DNA of 64,000 bases, from contig JBBQRO010000001.1 in the NCBI GenBank assembly GCA_038214685.1, positions 1-64,000 of the forward strand. Reading direction: 5' to 3'. The stretch's first letter is position 1; the number at the start of each line of letters is the position of its first letter. Source of the stretch: CADCTB01 sp038214685. Its GTDB lineage: Bacteria > Actinomycetota > Acidimicrobiia > Acidimicrobiales > AC-14. Below, in pieces: positions 62,386-64,000 of this stretch. The notes beneath the pieces were generated by a model. That model ran no database searches. It saw only the letters and a list, made by a program, of their open reading frames with translations, and was not told the origin of the DNA. The position numbers and the translations under genes were made by a program.

Positions 62386-63353
62386 CGCCTGACGACGACG
62401 CCATGCACCGGGCCATGGCCGCCGCCGCCCAGGTGCGCAGCATCACGTCGCCGAACCCCTGGGTGGGCAGCGTCATCGAGCCCGGCGGGTTCGTCGGGGC
62501 TACCCGGCCGCCCGGCGGGCCGCACGCCGAGGTGCTGGCGCTGCAGGCCGCGGGCGATGCGGCCCGGGGCGCCACCCTTTACGCCACCCTCGAACCGTGC
62601 GCCCACACCGGGCGCACCGCCCCGTGTGTCGACCAGATCATCGACGCCGGCATCGCCCGCGTCGTGGTCGGGGTGGAGGACCCCGACGATCGGGTGCGGG
62701 GCGCCGGCATCCGGGCGCTACGGGCCGCCGGGGTGGCGGTCGACCTCGGCGTGTGCGACGAAGCGGTCCGGGCCCAGCTCGCGCCCTACCTGAAGCACCG
62801 CAGCACCGGTCGTCCGTGGGTGGTCCTGAAGCTGGCCGCCACCCTCGACGGCCGGACCGCCGCCCCGGACGGGACGAGCCGGTGGATCACCGGCGACGCG
62901 GCCCGGGCCGACGCCCACCGCCTCCGGGCCGAGTCCGACGCGGTCATCGTGGGGGCGGGCACGGTGCGGGCCGACGACCCGGCCCTGACCGTGCGCGACG
63001 TTCCGGGCCGGGATCCTCTCCGGGTGGTGCTCGGCCGGGTGCCCGCCGGCGCCCGGATCCAGCCGGCGCTGGAGATGGGTGGCGACCTCGGCGCCGTGCT
63101 CGACGACCTCGGTCGCCGTGGGGTGCTGCAGGCGCTGGTCGAGGGAGGAGCCACGGTGGCCGGCGCCTTCCACCGGGCCGGGCTGGTCGACCGCTACGTG
63201 CTGTACCTGGCGCCCGCGTTCTTCGGCGGCGACGACGCCCGTCCGCTGTTCGCCGGCGCCGGCGCGCCCACGATCGGCGACCTGTGGAGGGGGCGGATCG
63301 AGTCGGTCGAGCGGCTGGGTGACGATCTGAGGCTGGAATGTTCACCGGCCTGA
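62382..63353 (+). CDS. ribD: bifunctional riboflavin deaminase-reductase RibD
   Basis: A 323-residue enzyme for steps 2 and 3 of riboflavin synthesis. The deaminase zinc site is PHAEVLAL with TLEPCAHTGRTAPCVDQII. The reductase domain has KLAATLDGRTAAPDGTSRWI, SDAVIVGAGTVRADDPALT and LVEGGATVAGAF. It is somewhat shorter than the common 360-residue form; the shortened segment is in the reductase domain after residue 220. The 3' end overlaps ribE by 16 nt. Confidence 0.94.
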   Translation: MTPDDDAMHRAMAAAAQVRSITSPNPWVGSVIEPGGFVGATRPPGGPHAEVLALQAAGDAARGATLYATLEPCAHTGRTAPCVDQIIDAGIARVVVGVEDPDDRVRGAGIRALRAAGVAVDLGVCDEAVRAQLAPYLKHRSTGRPWVVLKLAATLDGRTAAPDGTSRWITGDAARADAHRLRAESDAVIVGAGTVRADDPALTVRDVPGRDPLRVVLGRVPAGARIQPALEMGGDLGAVLDDLGRRGVLQALVEGGATVAGAFHRAGLVDRYVLYLAPAFFGGDDARPLFAGAGAPTIGDLWRGRIESVERLGDDLRLECSPA

Positions 63354-63892
63354 TCGAGGAGCTCGGCTCGCTCGTCGCCCGCCACGGCCAGCGGTTCACC
63401 TTCACGTCGAGCCTGGTGATCACCGACGCCGAGGTCGGCGCTTCGATCTCGGTCAGCGGGTGCTGCCTCACGGTCGTCGACCTCGGCGCCGGCACGTGGT
63501 CGGCCGACGTGGTCGACGAGACCCTCACCCGCACCACCCTGGGCGCCCTCTCGCCCGGTGACACCGTCAACCTCGAGCGGCCGGTGCGGCTCGCCGACCG
63601 CCTCGGCGGCCATGTGGTGCAGGGTCATGTCGACGGTGTGGGCCGGGTCGTGTCGCCGACGCCGGACCTGGTCGTGGCCACGCCGGACACCCGCTACGTG
63701 GTGGAGAAGGGTTCGGTGGCGGTCGACGGGGTCAGCCTCACCGTCGTGGAGGTCGGCGACGATCACTTCCGCGTCGCCGTGATCCCTCACACTGCGGCGG
63801 TGACCACCCTGGGCCGGCTGCGCCCGGGGGACCCGGTGAACCTGGAGTTCGACATACTCGCCAAGTATGTCGAACGGTTGCTGCAAAGATGA
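63338..63892 (+). CDS. ribE: riboflavin synthase alpha chain
   Basis: A 184-residue enzyme made of two lumazine-binding repeats. The first starts MFTGLIEELGSLVARHGQRF with SGCCLTVVDLG, the second about residue 93 (LGGHVVQGHVDGVGRV) with VDGVSLTVVEVG. Two molecules of 6,7-dimethyl-8-ribityllumazine are dismutated to riboflavin. Both repeats carry complete Ser/Cys/Thr motif sets. The coding end contains an 11-bp perfect inverted repeat. Confidence 0.95.
   Translation: MFTGLIEELGSLVARHGQRFTFTSSLVITDAEVGASISVSGCCLTVVDLGAGTWSADVVDETLTRTTLGALSPGDTVNLERPVRLADRLGGHVVQGHVDGVGRVVSPTPDLVVATPDTRYVVEKGSVAVDGVSLTVVEVGDDHFRVAVIPHTAAVTTLGRLRPGDPVNLEFDILAKYVERLLQR
63848..63874 (+). repeat. 11-bp inverted repeat at the ribE 3' end
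   Basis: TTCGACATACT and AGTATGTCGAA form a perfect 11-bp stem around CGCCA inside the last ribE codons, ending 22 nt before the ribBA start. It may be an operator or RNA hairpin, or coincidental to the conserved FDILAKYVERLL coding. Confidence 0.5.
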
Positions 63893-63896
63893 ACCC

Positions 63897-64000
63897 GTGC
63901 CTTTCGCCCCGATAGAGGATGCCGTCGCCGCCTATGCGGCCGGCGAGATCGTGGTGGTGGTCGACGACGCCAGCCGGGAGAACGAAGGCGACCTGGTCGT
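63897..64000 (+). CDS. ribBA: 3,4-dihydroxy-2-butanone 4-phosphate synthase (RibB/RibBA), 5' part
   Basis: The first 34 residues are present before the window ends: an N-terminal VEDAVAAYAAGEIVVVVDD-like segment (here PIEDAVAAYAAGEIVVVV) followed by DDASRENEGDLVV, the acidic active-site motif of DHBP synthase. Whether a GTP cyclohydrolase II domain follows (RibBA fusion, usual in Actinobacteria) cannot be seen. GTG is the start, 4 nt after the ribE stop. Confidence 0.85.
   Translation, partial: MPFAPIEDAVAAYAAGEIVVVVDDASRENEGDLV

Overview
The window is GC-rich (about 70%) chromosomal DNA from an actinobacterium. The evidence is a mycobacterial-type integration host factor (mihF), a PriA without a helicase P-loop, a PimA-like phosphatidylinositol mannosyltransferase, many GTG/TTG starts, 4-nt stop/start overlaps, and many -10 hexamers placed 5-9 nt before a start codon (leaderless mRNAs). 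The gene order from yebC to ribE resembles deep-branching Actinobacteria such as Acidimicrobiia. That class is an inference; only Actinobacteria is well supported. No rRNA, tRNA, CRISPR array, prophage or recognisable transposase gene was seen.

Layout. Positions 1-6.8 kb are an accessory, stress-flavoured stretch: a baeRF family 3 protein, an MscS channel, a cascade of two tiny ORFs and two PRC-barrel-like proteins, a relic of a YihY/BrkB gene, a DUF2254 membrane protein and a methyltransferase on the minus strand. Positions 6.9-12.5 kb hold a two-gene ABC exporter, then three minus-strand genes (hypothetical, 2-hydroxyacid dehydrogenase, aminopeptidase N). Positions 12.5-17.2 kb hold a PimA-like transferase, LemA-HtpX and two tandem DUF3048 lipoproteins.

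From 17.2 kb onward the window is almost entirely core metabolism and information processing on the plus strand. In order: pdxS-pdxT (PLP), yebC-ruvC-ruvA-ruvB (Holliday junctions), yajC-secD-secF (export), apt-relA, hisS-aspS, a broken DUF559 gene, rarA, two small membrane proteins, alaS-ruvX-mltG-aroE-prepilin peptidase, aroC-aroK-aroB-aroQ (shikimate), an Xaa-Pro peptidase, efp, nusB, an antisense hypothetical gene, a Uma2 nuclease-like gene, and pyrR-pyrB-pyrC-carA-carB-pyrD-pyrF (complete de novo UMP synthesis with a PyrR-type leader). Then come mihF-gmk-rpoZ-coaBC-metK-priA, def-fmt, a MoaB/Mog-like gene and ribD-ribE-ribBA (cut by the window end).

The most interesting material lies between the genes. 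A 47-48 bp palindromic repeat occurs four times. Two copies, in opposite orientation, bracket the DUF559 (Vsr-like nuclease) pseudogene between aspS and rarA, an arrangement reminiscent of a REP/RAYT unit or a small mobile cassette. Two other palindrome families sit at ruvB/carA and at the 3' ends of ruvC, ruvA and aroE. Three conserved genes (htpX, gmk, fmt) have no ATG/GTG/TTG at the family N-terminus and appear to start at CTG; gmk is preceded by an 8-codon leader ORF whose stop overlaps that CTG.
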